Positions 1 to 9,706 of a stretch of 64,000 nt of DNA are shown here, one piece after another. A program made the translations under genes and the position numbers. The stretch lies in the NCBI GenBank assembly GCA_013416435.1, contig JACCEN010000001.1:186001-250000 (forward strand), in the 5' to 3' direction. The number at the start of each line of letters is the position of its first letter. Position 1 is the first letter of the stretch. The DNA comes from Alcaligenaceae bacterium (GTDB lineage: Bacteria > Pseudomonadota > Gammaproteobacteria > Burkholderiales > Burkholderiaceae_B). Below the pieces are notes generated by a model that made no database searches, had not been told where the DNA came from, and saw only the letters and a list, made by a program, of their open reading frames with translations.

Positions 1-2
1 AG

Positions 3-605
3 ATGCTGGGACGCCTCCCGCGAGAGATCGGTGCGGTGGGCGTCGGGTACGGCGGCGCCTCCATGCGTCTGATGCTCAACGCCTTTCCAACGAACAACGT
101 GGGCGACATCAAGGGACGGAAGATGCGCATCACGCCCTTTCCGCCAGTGCGTGATTTCTACCAATTACTGGGTGCGGCTTCGACGCCCATGCCAGTGACC
201 GATGTCTATGACTCACTCGCCAATGGACAAGTGGACGGTATCGACGCCGATATGGAGTTGGTATGGCGCATGAAATTTTATGAGCGCGGCAAGACTCTGC
301 TGTACTCCAGCCACATGATGTTTCCGGTCATAGGATTGGTGTCTGGTCGCGTCTGGCAACAGTTGCCTCCCGCGGACCGGGAGCTGATCTCCAGCACGGC
401 AAAACAGCATCTGAACGGGCTCTTCGACAGTTATATGCAAGTCGAGAAGGAAATGCTGAAGAACATTCAAGGCACGAACGTAAACGTCAAGGTTGCAGGG
501 CCAGAGTTTTTTGGCGACACGCTGGAAAAATGGGAAGAGATCTGGCTCAAACGCACGCCGGTGCTGGCGGATCTGCGCAAGGAGTCGGCTGCGCTAAGGA
601 AGTAA
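3..605 (+). CDS. TRAP transporter solute receptor, DctP family (5' end outside window)
   Basis: Periplasmic solute-binding subunit of a tripartite ATP-independent periplasmic (TRAP) transporter, which hands a carboxylate-type ligand to the membrane subunits. Only about 200 residues are visible, against about 330 for the family, so the signal peptide and N-terminal lobe lie upstream of the window. The visible part has the family pattern: a segment like DIKGRKMRITPFPPVRDFYQLLGA followed by MPVTDVYDSLANGQVDGID, which matches the region that orients the ligand carboxylate and the interlobe hinge. It is followed by dctQ and dctM on the same strand, completing a P-Q-M set. The ligand cannot be read from the sequence. 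The ATG at position 3 is only the first in-frame Met, not the true start. Confidence 0.85.
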   Translation: MLGRLPREIGAVGVGYGGASMRLMLNAFPTNNVGDIKGRKMRITPFPPVRDFYQLLGAASTPMPVTDVYDSLANGQVDGIDADMELVWRMKFYERGKTLLYSSHMMFPVIGLVSGRVWQQLPPADRELISSTAKQHLNGLFDSYMQVEKEMLKNIQGTNVNVKVAGPEFFGDTLEKWEEIWLKRTPVLADLRKESAALRK

Positions 606-659
606 GCGCCTTCCGGCACTGCCTACCATACGTCAACCTTGAAAGCCCATACTACGATC

Positions 660-1232
660 ATGCTACGAATTCTCGCCAATCTAAGCAGTTGCATCGCCCG
701 CATCGAAGGTGTCGTGATCCGCATCATCGCGATCGCGCTGCCGCTGATGATACTTACAAACGCCGCCGGACGAGCTGTACGCAGCCCGATCTACTGGATG
801 GACGAGCTGGCCATCCTGACGATGGTGTGGATGGCCATGATCGGTATGTCGCTTACCCTCAAGACCCGAGACTCGGTTTCAGTCACCATGCTCGTCGATA
901 TGGTGCCCGCATCATTGATGAAGACCATGAGGATTGTGACCGATGTCTTGGTATTGGCGTTTGGCGTCATTCTGTTTGCGTTGAGCTATCAATGGTTTGA
1001 TCCCGTGGCGCTCATCCGGGTCAACTTCGACACACACCTCTTTTCGGGGGATACCTTCAATTTTATCTATGAAGATACGACCAATACATTAGGCATCAAG
1101 AAATTCTGGTTCTGGCTGGTCATCCCCTGGGTTTCGTTCACCATCATTATTCACGGGCTGTCCAATCTGATACAGACTCTCCGCACACCCGCATCGTCGT
1201 TGAGCTCAATATCCAACGTCACCGCGGAGTAA
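660..1232 (+). CDS. TRAP transporter small permease, DctQ family
   Basis: Small four-helix membrane subunit of the TRAP transporter whose receptor ends at 605. Four hydrophobic stretches are visible, beginning near VVIRIIAIALPLMILTNAAG and ending near FWFWLVIPWVSFTIIIHGL. The pattern SPIYWMDELAILTMVWMAMIG matches the DctQ signature of an acidic residue before helix 2. About 190 residues is typical. A TTG at 639 is in frame, but the ATG at 660 starts a normal membrane N-terminus and is preferred; neither has a strong Shine-Dalgarno sequence. The stop abuts the dctM start, so translation is probably coupled. Confidence 0.85.
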   Translation: MLRILANLSSCIARIEGVVIRIIAIALPLMILTNAAGRAVRSPIYWMDELAILTMVWMAMIGMSLTLKTRDSVSVTMLVDMVPASLMKTMRIVTDVLVLAFGVILFALSYQWFDPVALIRVNFDTHLFSGDTFNFIYEDTTNTLGIKKFWFWLVIPWVSFTIIIHGLSNLIQTLRTPASSLSSISNVTAE

Positions 1233-2501
1233 ATGATGATCCCACTAAGTTTTGGCGTTTTATTAGCGTTGGGCCTGCCCATCACCCTGGTGTTGGCAAT
1301 GACCGCCCTTCTCTATATCTACATCAGCGGCAATACGGTTCTCTATCTTTCGTTTCCGCAACAGTTTTTTTCTGCCATTGAAAACTATGGGCTGCTTGCC
1401 ATTCCCTTGTTCATGTTTGTCGGCGAGTTGATGAACGAAGGCGGCATTACCCGCCGTCTCGTCGCCCTGGCATCCGTGTTCATCGGCCACGTACGTGGCG
1501 GACTGGCCTACATCAATATTCTGGCCAACATGTTTCTGGCGTCCATCGTCGGATCGGCCAATGCGCAAGTGGCCGTCATGTCGCAAGTAATGGTTCCGGA
1601 AATGGAGCGCCAAGGATATCAACGCGGCTTCGCAACCGCCACAACCTGCGCGGGCGCATTGCTGGCGCCGGTGATTCCGCCATCCATGCTATTTGTGATT
1701 TTCGGCGTGCTGGCACAGATATCCATTGGTGACATGTTCATTGCCGGCATCATCCCCGGCCTGCTGATGGCGGCGGGATTCATCATCATCATCGCACTGC
1801 TCGGTTGGCGCTACAACTACCCTCCCGGCGTCAGGCTGAGCAGGCGGCAGAAACTACAGAACATCGTTGCCGCAATTCCATCGATGTTGGTCCCGACCGT
1901 CATGATCGGAGGGATCCTGGGCGGGCTGACGACGCCGACCGAAGCCGCTGCGCTCGGCGCTCTGGCCGCCGTGCTGGTCGGAAAATTCGCGCACAATGAA
2001 ATACGGTTCGAGCGTTTCGGCGGCATGCTCATGCGCGTAGGCATCAACACCGGAGTCGTCCTTTCCCTGGTCGCCGCCGCCGGTGTGTTTGGCTGGGTAA
2101 TCGTCTTCGAGAAAGTGCCGCAACAGCTGGCCATGCTGCTGCAGAGCGTCACCGCCGACCCCTTCGTGTTCATGCTGCTGGTCACTGCCCTCTTGCTTGC
2201 GGTTGGCACCGTACTTGACGGCATCGCGGCACTGATCCTGCTGGCACCCATCCTTCTACCTGTCGCGACTCAGGTATATGGTATCGACCCATACCACTTC
2301 GGTGTCATCATGTGCATCAACTTGACGCTGGGCCTGCTCACGCCGCCGGTCGGCGCGGCCTTATACGTGGCGGCGCGCGTGACCGGAGCGAAACCCGCGG
2401 AGATTATCTGGCCGCTGTTGCCCTTCCTGGCGATTACAACGGCTCTGCTCGTGCTGCTCTCCTGGCAGCCCTTCCTAGTGACGGCACTGATTGGACGGTG
2501 A
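1233..2501 (+). CDS. TRAP transporter large permease, DctM family
   Basis: Large membrane subunit that carries out sodium-driven transport in TRAP systems. The 422 residues form about a dozen hydrophobic helices. Recognisable DctM features are AIPLFMFVGELMNEGGITRRLV near residue 60, the GSANAQVAVMSQVMVPEM loop near 110, APVIPPSMLFVIFGV near 145, and the second-half counterpart NLTLGLLTPPVGAALYVA near 375. The ATG directly follows the dctQ stop codon. The 18-bp gap to the next gene suggests one operon with the SDR-like protein and possibly the GMC oxidoreductase. Confidence 0.92.
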   Translation: MMIPLSFGVLLALGLPITLVLAMTALLYIYISGNTVLYLSFPQQFFSAIENYGLLAIPLFMFVGELMNEGGITRRLVALASVFIGHVRGGLAYINILANMFLASIVGSANAQVAVMSQVMVPEMERQGYQRGFATATTCAGALLAPVIPPSMLFVIFGVLAQISIGDMFIAGIIPGLLMAAGFIIIIALLGWRYNYPPGVRLSRRQKLQNIVAAIPSMLVPTVMIGGILGGLTTPTEAAALGALAAVLVGKFAHNEIRFERFGGMLMRVGINTGVVLSLVAAAGVFGWVIVFEKVPQQLAMLLQSVTADPFVFMLLVTALLLAVGTVLDGIAALILLAPILLPVATQVYGIDPYHFGVIMCINLTLGLLTPPVGAALYVAARVTGAKPAEIIWPLLPFLAITTALLVLLSWQPFLVTALIGR

Positions 2502-2519
2502 AGGCACGAAGGAACACTC

Positions 2520-3137
2520 ATGAACAGATTCAATCAGTGGGTCGCGATCGTCACCGCCGCATCCCACGGGATCGGAACGGACTATGCCCGCACCATGGCA
2601 GCCGCCGGCGCTTGTGTAGCGATTACCGACACAGACGAAACCGGCCTTGCTCAGCAGATCGAGGCCGAAGGCGGAAGTGCCATCGCAATAGCGGTGGACA
2701 CCTCTATTGAATCCGAAGCGACCAAGATGGCCTGGACGGTGATGGAGCATTTCGGACGCATCGACGTTCTGATCAATAATACGGCCGGCGACACAATGAG
2801 CGCCGGCCAGTTCGGTGAATCGCCGCTGAACTGGGACCGCCATATCGCGCAAGACCTACAACGCATCTTCGCCTGCGCGAAAGCCACCATACCATTCATG
2901 CGCCGCAGTCAGTACGGATGCATCGTCAACATCTGCCCGCGCATCACCGCCAACAGTGGCGTCCTGCTCCATCAAGTGGCCCGCAGCAACGCCATTGAAA
3001 CCCTATCCGGCTCGCTCGCCGATGAGCTAGAACGCGAAGGCATACAGGTTGAAACATTGACAAGCCCCGCCGAGTTGCTGAAGCTCGCGGCCGGTTGGAG
3101 CCGCCACTTCAGCACTGAGGCTGGCCTATCGCAGTGA
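2520..3137 (+). CDS. Short-chain dehydrogenase/reductase-like protein with altered active-site motifs
   Basis: The 205 residues have the SDR Rossmann layout. The cofactor loop is TAASHGIG (normally TGxxxGIG), the second strand ends AITDTD, and the central motif is INNTAGD in place of NNAG. The catalytic region does not fit an active enzyme: where YxxxK is expected the sequence has HQVAR, the serine region reads NICPR, and the structural VNxxxPG reads VETLTSP. It is also about 40 residues shorter than a usual 250-residue SDR. It may be a pseudo-enzyme, a divergent member or a decaying gene. AAGGA precedes the ATG, and it lies 18 bp after dctM. Confidence 0.75.
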   Translation: MNRFNQWVAIVTAASHGIGTDYARTMAAAGACVAITDTDETGLAQQIEAEGGSAIAIAVDTSIESEATKMAWTVMEHFGRIDVLINNTAGDTMSAGQFGESPLNWDRHIAQDLQRIFACAKATIPFMRRSQYGCIVNICPRITANSGVLLHQVARSNAIETLSGSLADELEREGIQVETLTSPAELLKLAAGWSRHFSTEAGLSQ

Positions 3138-3221
3138 GCGCACATGCTCCACACGCTCCATCTGACACTCACATGCCGCTGACGCGGCATCGCGCCTCCT
3201 ATTGAAGAGATTTACACTGCC

Positions 3222-4928
3222 ATGTCCATTAGCTCAGAACAAGTCTATGACTACATCATCGTCGGCGGGGGCTCAGCGGGCTGCGTGCTCGCGAACAGAC
3301 TGTCGGCCGACCCTTCCAATAGGGTGCTCTTGGTCGAAGCCGGCGTCGATACGCCGCCTGGCAGGGTCCCAGGAGAGATTCTGGACAGCTATCCCATGCC
3401 GCTTTTCTATGGCGACAAATATATTTGGCCCGGACTGAAGGCACGCACGTCAAGCAGAACCGAACCTCGACCCTACGAGCAGGCAAGAGTGATGGGTGGC
3501 GGTTCATCCATCAACGTGCAATCCGCCAATCGCGGCCTGCCGCGCGACTACGAAGAATGGGTGAAGATGGGCGCGACGGCTTGGGGCTGGAGTGATGTGC
3601 TGCCCTACTTTCGCAGGCTAGAGCATGATTTGGACTACGATGGCGATTCGCACGGCACGAACGGCCCGATCCCAATCCGCCGCATTTCACCGGACGCATG
3701 GCCCGCTTTTCCACATCGCGTGGCTGAGGCATTCCGCGCCCGGGGCCTTCCACTGCGGGGAGACCAGAACGCAGAATTCGAAGACGGCGTGTATCCCGCC
3801 GCGTTTTCCAACATCAACGATCAACGGGTATCCACGGCGGTGGGCTACCTGGACGCCCGAACGCGGGCCCGACCCAATCTCGACATCGCGTCGAGCAGAA
3901 GGGTCACAGGCCTGATCATGGACGGCCGCAGAGTCAACGCTGTTGAGATTACGGACCAGAGTGCGCAGCGAACGACTATCAGGGCGCATCGTGTCGTGCT
4001 CTGCGCCGGCGCCCTGCAGTCGCCCGCTCTCTTGATGCGCGCCGGTATCGGCCCCGGCAGCGACCTGAACCAACTTGGGATAGCTGTCCACTGGGACCTG
4101 CCCGGCGTGGGCAAGAATCTCCGAGATCATCCGACGCTCACGCTTTGCCAGTATCTGCCAAAAGAACTGCGCCTGCCCAATGCGTACCGGCGTTCCAGTC
4201 TCGTGAGTATCCGCTATTCTTCAGAAGTGGAAGGCGGCGCGGACTCCGACATGTACGTGGGTGTCTCGGCCAAGGCCGGTTGGCATGCCATCGGCGCGCG
4301 ACTGGCTCTGTATTTCCTATGGTGCAATCGGCCATACTCTGTTGGCGAGCTGGCGTTGCGCTCGCCCTCACCCGACGACTTTCCACGGGTCGATCTCAAT
4401 CTATTGTCCGATCACCGAGACAGCGCCCGCATGATGGAAGGCCTGCGCATGCTGGTGAAGACGCTCGCCTGCCCCGCGCTCAACCCGGACTCAAGGGATT
4501 TGTTTCCGGCATCCTTCTCGCCGCGAATCAAGGCGCTTAGCCGCGTGTCGGGTCTCAATCGGATGCTTACTTCGATAATAGGCCGCGGCCTCGACGCTCC
4601 GCAGCCTCTCCGGTTCTGGCTGCTGCGAACCTTTCTGCTCAAAGGCATGTCATTTCCGGAGCTTTTGCAGAATGAGCAAAAGCTGGAAGACTTCGTCCAC
4701 GACAATGTATTCGGTGTATGGCATCCCTCTGGCACTTGCCGTATCGGATTGGAGACGGACCCTGCGGCGGTTGTCGACAACAACGGAAAAGTATTCGGAA
4801 TCGAAAACATCTGGGTGGCGGATGCGTCAGTCATGCCTCGCCTGCCCACTGCGAATACCAATATACCAACGATTATGATTGCGGAGAAAATCAGCGACGG
4901 CCTGCTCAACAAAGCCATCGCTGGATAG
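3222..4928 (+). CDS. GMC-family FAD-dependent oxidoreductase
   Basis: Member of the glucose-methanol-choline oxidoreductase family, flavoenzymes that oxidise alcohols to aldehydes or ketones. The N-terminus YDYIIVGGGSAGCVLANRLS is the FAD-binding beta-alpha-beta fold. VMGGGSSINVQSANRGLPRDY near residue 90 is the first GMC signature, and GALQSPALLMRAGIGP near 265 is the second. The C-terminal motif WHPSGTCRIG holds the catalytic His, with TANTNIPT near the end. At 568 residues it is full length. It lies 84 bp after the SDR-like gene on the same strand, so it probably belongs to the same pathway, oxidising the compound imported by the TRAP system or a product of it. The substrate is unknown. 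Confidence 0.9.
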   Translation: MSISSEQVYDYIIVGGGSAGCVLANRLSADPSNRVLLVEAGVDTPPGRVPGEILDSYPMPLFYGDKYIWPGLKARTSSRTEPRPYEQARVMGGGSSINVQSANRGLPRDYEEWVKMGATAWGWSDVLPYFRRLEHDLDYDGDSHGTNGPIPIRRISPDAWPAFPHRVAEAFRARGLPLRGDQNAEFEDGVYPAAFSNINDQRVSTAVGYLDARTRARPNLDIASSRRVTGLIMDGRRVNAVEITDQSAQRTTIRAHRVVLCAGALQSPALLMRAGIGPGSDLNQLGIAVHWDLPGVGKNLRDHPTLTLCQYLPKELRLPNAYRRSSLVSIRYSSEVEGGADSDMYVGVSAKAGWHAIGARLALYFLWCNRPYSVGELALRSPSPDDFPRVDLNLLSDHRDSARMMEGLRMLVKTLACPALNPDSRDLFPASFSPRIKALSRVSGLNRMLTSIIGRGLDAPQPLRFWLLRTFLLKGMSFPELLQNEQKLEDFVHDNVFGVWHPSGTCRIGLETDPAAVVDNNGKVFGIENIWVADASVMPRLPTANTNIPTIMIAEKISDGLLNKAIAG

Positions 4929-4951
4929 AATCTACGGCGTAGCGGGTTTTT

Positions 4952-4981
4952 GGGGTCAGACCCCATACGGGGTCTGACCCC
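4952..4981. repeat. 30-bp palindromic repeat, single copy
   Basis: Two 13-nt arms, GGGGTCAGACCCC and GGGGTCTGACCCC, separated by ATAC. It lies between the convergent GMC oxidoreductase and sixA genes and overlaps the last codons of sixA, supplying its TGA stop. No T-run follows on either side, so it is not a standard intrinsic terminator. Confidence 0.95.
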
Positions 4982-5483
4982 CAGCCGGCGGCGTGATGAA
5001 CCGCTCGAGCTCTCCGCCATTGCGAGCAATGTCCTTCCATTGCTCGGCGTCGAAGTCGAGCACGGCCAAGGAACCGGGAGGATAGCCTTTCGCCTGCACC
5101 ATAGGCGACGAGGCGAAGTCGGAGCACAGGTATTGAGCGGTCTCGGCAAGGCCGGGATTATGCCCAACCAGCAAAACGGAGCGCGGCCCCTGCCTGATGC
5201 CGCGCACGACCTGCATGATGTCTTCCAATTCGGCCTCATACAAGCCCCCTTCTGCGACATGCGCCATGCCGCCGCCGAAAGCCATCGATACGTATCGCCA
5301 CGTATCCTGGGTTCTGGTCGCCGTCGACACGACTGCCAGGTCCGGCGCCAGTCCGTGGGCGACCATGTAGCCGGCGATGGACTCGCCTTCGTGGCAACCC
5401 TGCGGGGACAGCGGTCTTTCGTGGTCCGGGACGCCCTGCGGGCGGCTGGACGTGGCATGACGAAGCAACATGATACGAAGCAT
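4956..5483 (-). CDS. sixA: Phosphohistidine phosphatase, SixA family
   Basis: Histidine-phosphatase-superfamily enzyme that removes phosphate from phosphohistidine, as on Hpt domains or PTS proteins. The N-terminus MLRIMLLRHATSS carries the RHG-type motif (here RHA) with the nucleophilic His. SVLLVGHNPGLAE near residue 105 carries the second catalytic His, and STATRTQDTW fits the SixA pattern. A Shine-Dalgarno AAGGGG precedes the ATG. The 175 residues are slightly long because the last eight, GGQTPYGV, are encoded by the palindromic repeat, which also provides the stop. The gene follows pckG by 42 bp in the same direction. A short hairpin (GAGCCGG/CCGGCTC, 5500-5518) without a T-run lies in that gap. 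Confidence 0.85.
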   Translation of the reverse strand: MLRIMLLRHATSSRPQGVPDHERPLSPQGCHEGESIAGYMVAHGLAPDLAVVSTATRTQDTWRYVSMAFGGGMAHVAEGGLYEAELEDIMQVVRGIRQGPRSVLLVGHNPGLAETAQYLCSDFASSPMVQAKGYPPGSLAVLDFDAEQWKDIARNGGELERFITPPAGGQTPYGV

Positions 5484-5525
5484 ATGAGCCCCTTGTTGAG
5501 AGCCGGTGGACCCGGCTCCCTTCTC

Positions 5526-7364
<1,839 letters not shown>

Positions 7365-7569
7365 GGTGATGAATTCCTCCTGAGATATGCAGACAAATCT
7401 ACCGTAGTGTAGATCGTATCGCCCGAAGGGATATCCTGAGCCAAAATACCTAATCCTGGAATGGGTCTCGCATCAGCCGCCTGACGGGGCGTGAAGTGCC
7501 TTCGCCCCGATCGCCGGAACGGCGGTCAAATGCCAACAAACCATGCTTCGCCATGCCGTTGAACACAGC

Positions 7570-9006
7570 TCACGGCGCCACCCGTATCACGGGCGGGACC
7601 AGCCATTCGCCGCTGAGCATTTCCTGCTTGGGCCAGTACACACGCATGATCAGATTGAAAGACTGATCTTCGGCTTGCGGCGCAGGCAACCAATTGTTCA
7701 CCATGGCGCCCGAGGGCGCATCCCTTTGGATATATATCGTCAAGGAGCCGTCTGGATTGGGCATGAGTTCGCTACGGCTGCCTATCGCATACCGATCGAT
7801 CGGATTTGCCACCAGGGCCTGATCCGAGTCGTAGAGAGTCAAGGACCAAAAGGCGTTTGCCGGCGGCCACTGCCCGGCCTCGAAGGACAAGCTGTACCGG
7901 TGCCGGGTCGTCAGAGCGCCGCCGCTACCATCCTTGGCGGTACGGGGATACACGGCGTCCTCCGGCAAGTTGGCGCCCAGGCCCACCATCGCGGTGATCG
8001 CGCGCATGTCGTAGTTATCCTTGTAGGAGCCAATGTCGCTCGTCATGACGGTCCAACCATTTACCGGCTCGGCCCCGCTACGCGAGGCGAGCTGTTGCAG
8101 CCGTTCGCGACCGAGCCTGTATCCCTCTTCAATGGCAAGCGCCTGGGCAAGCGGCTGCTGAGACAACTCAAACGGCTGCCCAGGAACAAGGCCCAACATG
8201 GCGAGTTTACCGAGCATGCCTGCATCGTAAGATGCTGCCGGATTATGCGCCATCAGCAGGGACAGCTCGGCGAAGAAGTCCTGCGCACTCAAGCCGTCGA
8301 CCTGGGCCGCCGGAGAGCTTGAAAAATCGATGCCGTCCTCAATGGGTACGTTGGTGGGCGGCGTATAGGAGGAGCCCCAGCTGGACAGCGGTATAAGCTT
8401 GAGCTCGTCCTGAAATGCATGAACGAGGGGCATGTCCGCGGCGTCGTTGACCTGCGTCCTGCCCGTAATCCAGACCATGGAGGTCGGTGAAGGGATTTGC
8501 TCCATACCGGCGGGAACCTGGCCTTGCCAGCCGGGCCCGCTCAGCAGGAAACTGCGTTCTTTCGGTCCCCGCGTACGCAGTCCGGGCGAATCGAACACGT
8601 TGGTCCAGCCGTCCAGCATTTGCAGCAAGTAATAGCGGGCGTCGTCGCCCGGTGCCGCGTAATTTCGTGCGTCGGGAACCGTGACGACAATGGGCTCGGC
8701 ACGCAAGTCCAACCACGCGATCGAATACAGTGTGTCAACGTTGGGAGATACGACATCCTTGAAGTCAGGGTTCGGAAAGGTCCTGATATGCGCATATTGA
8801 TTCATGGGCGCGCGCGATCCTTCGGTGCGCGACACGCCGGTCGCTACTTGTCGAGTGCGCTCCATTAACACCAAGGGATAGCCATACGTATAGGCGTCTT
8901 TGGCGTTTTGCCGTATTTCGGTGGGATCAACCGCCGAATCAGCGCCACCGCCACTGCCGCAACCGGCCATGATGAATAACAGACAGAATGCGGACCAGAT
9001 TCTCAC
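7570..9006 (-). CDS. DUF1254/DUF1214 domain lipoprotein
   Basis: The N-terminus MRIWSAFCLLFIMAGCGSG is a lipoprotein signal with a lipobox ending at Cys16, so the protein is probably anchored to an envelope membrane. The DUF1254 domain follows (DAYTYGYPLVLMERTRQ, then NVDTLYSIAWLDLRAEPIVV near residue 90). The C-terminal DUF1214 domain includes RHRYSLSFEAGQWPPANAFWSLTLYD near 370. Families with this pair are common in soil and water proteobacteria but lack an agreed biochemical role. It starts with GTG after a GGGTTGGGG stretch. No operon partner is evident; the 205 bp to pckG show no clear gene. Confidence 0.85.
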   Translation of the reverse strand: MRIWSAFCLLFIMAGCGSGGGADSAVDPTEIRQNAKDAYTYGYPLVLMERTRQVATGVSRTEGSRAPMNQYAHIRTFPNPDFKDVVSPNVDTLYSIAWLDLRAEPIVVTVPDARNYAAPGDDARYYLLQMLDGWTNVFDSPGLRTRGPKERSFLLSGPGWQGQVPAGMEQIPSPTSMVWITGRTQVNDAADMPLVHAFQDELKLIPLSSWGSSYTPPTNVPIEDGIDFSSSPAAQVDGLSAQDFFAELSLLMAHNPAASYDAGMLGKLAMLGLVPGQPFELSQQPLAQALAIEEGYRLGRERLQQLASRSGAEPVNGWTVMTSDIGSYKDNYDMRAITAMVGLGANLPEDAVYPRTAKDGSGGALTTRHRYSLSFEAGQWPPANAFWSLTLYDSDQALVANPIDRYAIGSRSELMPNPDGSLTIYIQRDAPSGAMVNNWLPAPQAEDQSFNLIMRVYWPKQEMLSGEWLVPPVIRVAP

Positions 9007-9248
9007 AGCCCCAACCCTTTTTTAAGTTAACGCCAGAAGCAGCAGTGTTCGGCGCAATTTAATAAAAATAGACTGAAATTATGCTGTGTTGGAGGCGAAA
9101 GGTCCAGTAATGAGATGATCTCGCACCGAGCGTCGGGCTTAAGGAGTGGTGAATGCGGCAGCCTCTTTAACAGGAAGGGTCGGAGGGACCGGGAACCCGA
9201 CCCAGTATGGGATCCAGCTTGTTAAGAAAGGCATGAAGCGGAGCGTAA

Positions 9249-9427
9249 ATTGGCATAGGGGGCCGTTCTGATGAACTGCACCCCTGCCACACCACCCGGC
9301 ATGGGGTCCGCACCGGGCGGTTCAAGAAGTTGAGGTTACGGGAGCCATGGCTCGGGCTACCCGTTTCCTCGCTGACAGAATCACCAGTGGCTTCACCCAC
9401 GGGAGTGCGCCCAGGCTGGACGCACAT
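9249..9427 (-). mobile_element. Group II intron 3' remnant (domains V and VI)
   Basis: Read on the - strand, 9321-9291 folds into a domain V-like hairpin (ACCGCCCGG paired with CCGGGTGGT). It is followed by a domain VI-like hairpin at 9288-9252: GGCA/TGCC at the base, GGGG/CCCC, then GTTC/GAAC at the tip. An unpaired TA on the 3' side matches the position of the branch-point adenosine. The intron would end near 9249. About 105 nt of similar-style sequence precede domain V, then homology seems to stop near 9430. No reverse transcriptase gene or 5' domains are present, so this is a dead fragment. An 86-codon open frame across it is not considered a gene. The rest of 9007-9248 shows nothing recognisable apart from an AT-rich stretch upstream of the lipoprotein gene. 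Confidence 0.55.
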
Positions 9428-9433
9428 TAAAAA

Positions 9434-9461
9434 GGGTCAGACCCCGGATGGGGTCTGACCC
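9434..9461. repeat. Palindromic repeat, single copy (28 bp)
   Basis: Arms GGGTCAGACCCC and GGGGTCTGACCC around GGAT, slightly trimmed at both ends. It sits between the intron remnant and the 3' end of tRNA-Ser, 10 bp from the tRNA. Confidence 0.9.
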
Positions 9462-9471
9462 TTGAAATACC

Positions 9472-9562
9472 TGGCGGACAGAGGGGGATTCGAACCCCCG
9501 ATACGCTATTCACGTATACACGCTTTCCAGGCGTGCGCCTTCAACCACTCGGCCACCTGTCC
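9472..9562 (-). tRNA. tRNA-Ser (anticodon GGA)
   Basis: The - strand reads GGACAGGTGGCCGAGTGG at the 5' end, with an anticodon arm GCACGCC-TGGAAA-GCGTG giving anticodon GGA. A long variable arm typical of class II tRNAs follows, then the T arm GGGGGTTCGAATCCCCC, the closing acceptor strand CTGTCCG, and an encoded CCA. The length is 91 nt with CCA. It decodes UCC and UCU. Confidence 0.96.
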
Positions 9563-9610
9563 TATCTGCCTTGCATGGCAATTTACCATTTACCCAAAGC
9601 GAAGTCCGCT

Positions 9611-9616
9611 ATTCTA
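9611..9616 (-). promoter_or_regulatory. Possible -10 element for tRNA-Ser
   Basis: The - strand reads TGATAGAAT, an extended -10 (TGn plus TAGAAT), 48 nt upstream of the mature tRNA 5' end. No strong -35 is visible. The placement fits a short 5' leader removed by RNase P. This is motif inference only. Confidence 0.35.
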
Positions 9617-9706
9617 TCAGAATTGGAAGGCGCTGTGGGTTGGACCCTGGCGGCCAAAGCCACGCACCGATGAGCCCCTTTCTGATACGCTGCTCCAAAC
9701 AACACG

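Noticed and set aside
9167-9427. Small 86-codon - strand gene
   Set aside because: It coincides with the intron-like structured RNA and has no ribosome binding site or conserved protein features.
9472-9562. tRNA-Ser as the attachment site of a defined genomic island
   Set aside because: No second copy of the tRNA 3' end and no integrase gene were seen in the window.
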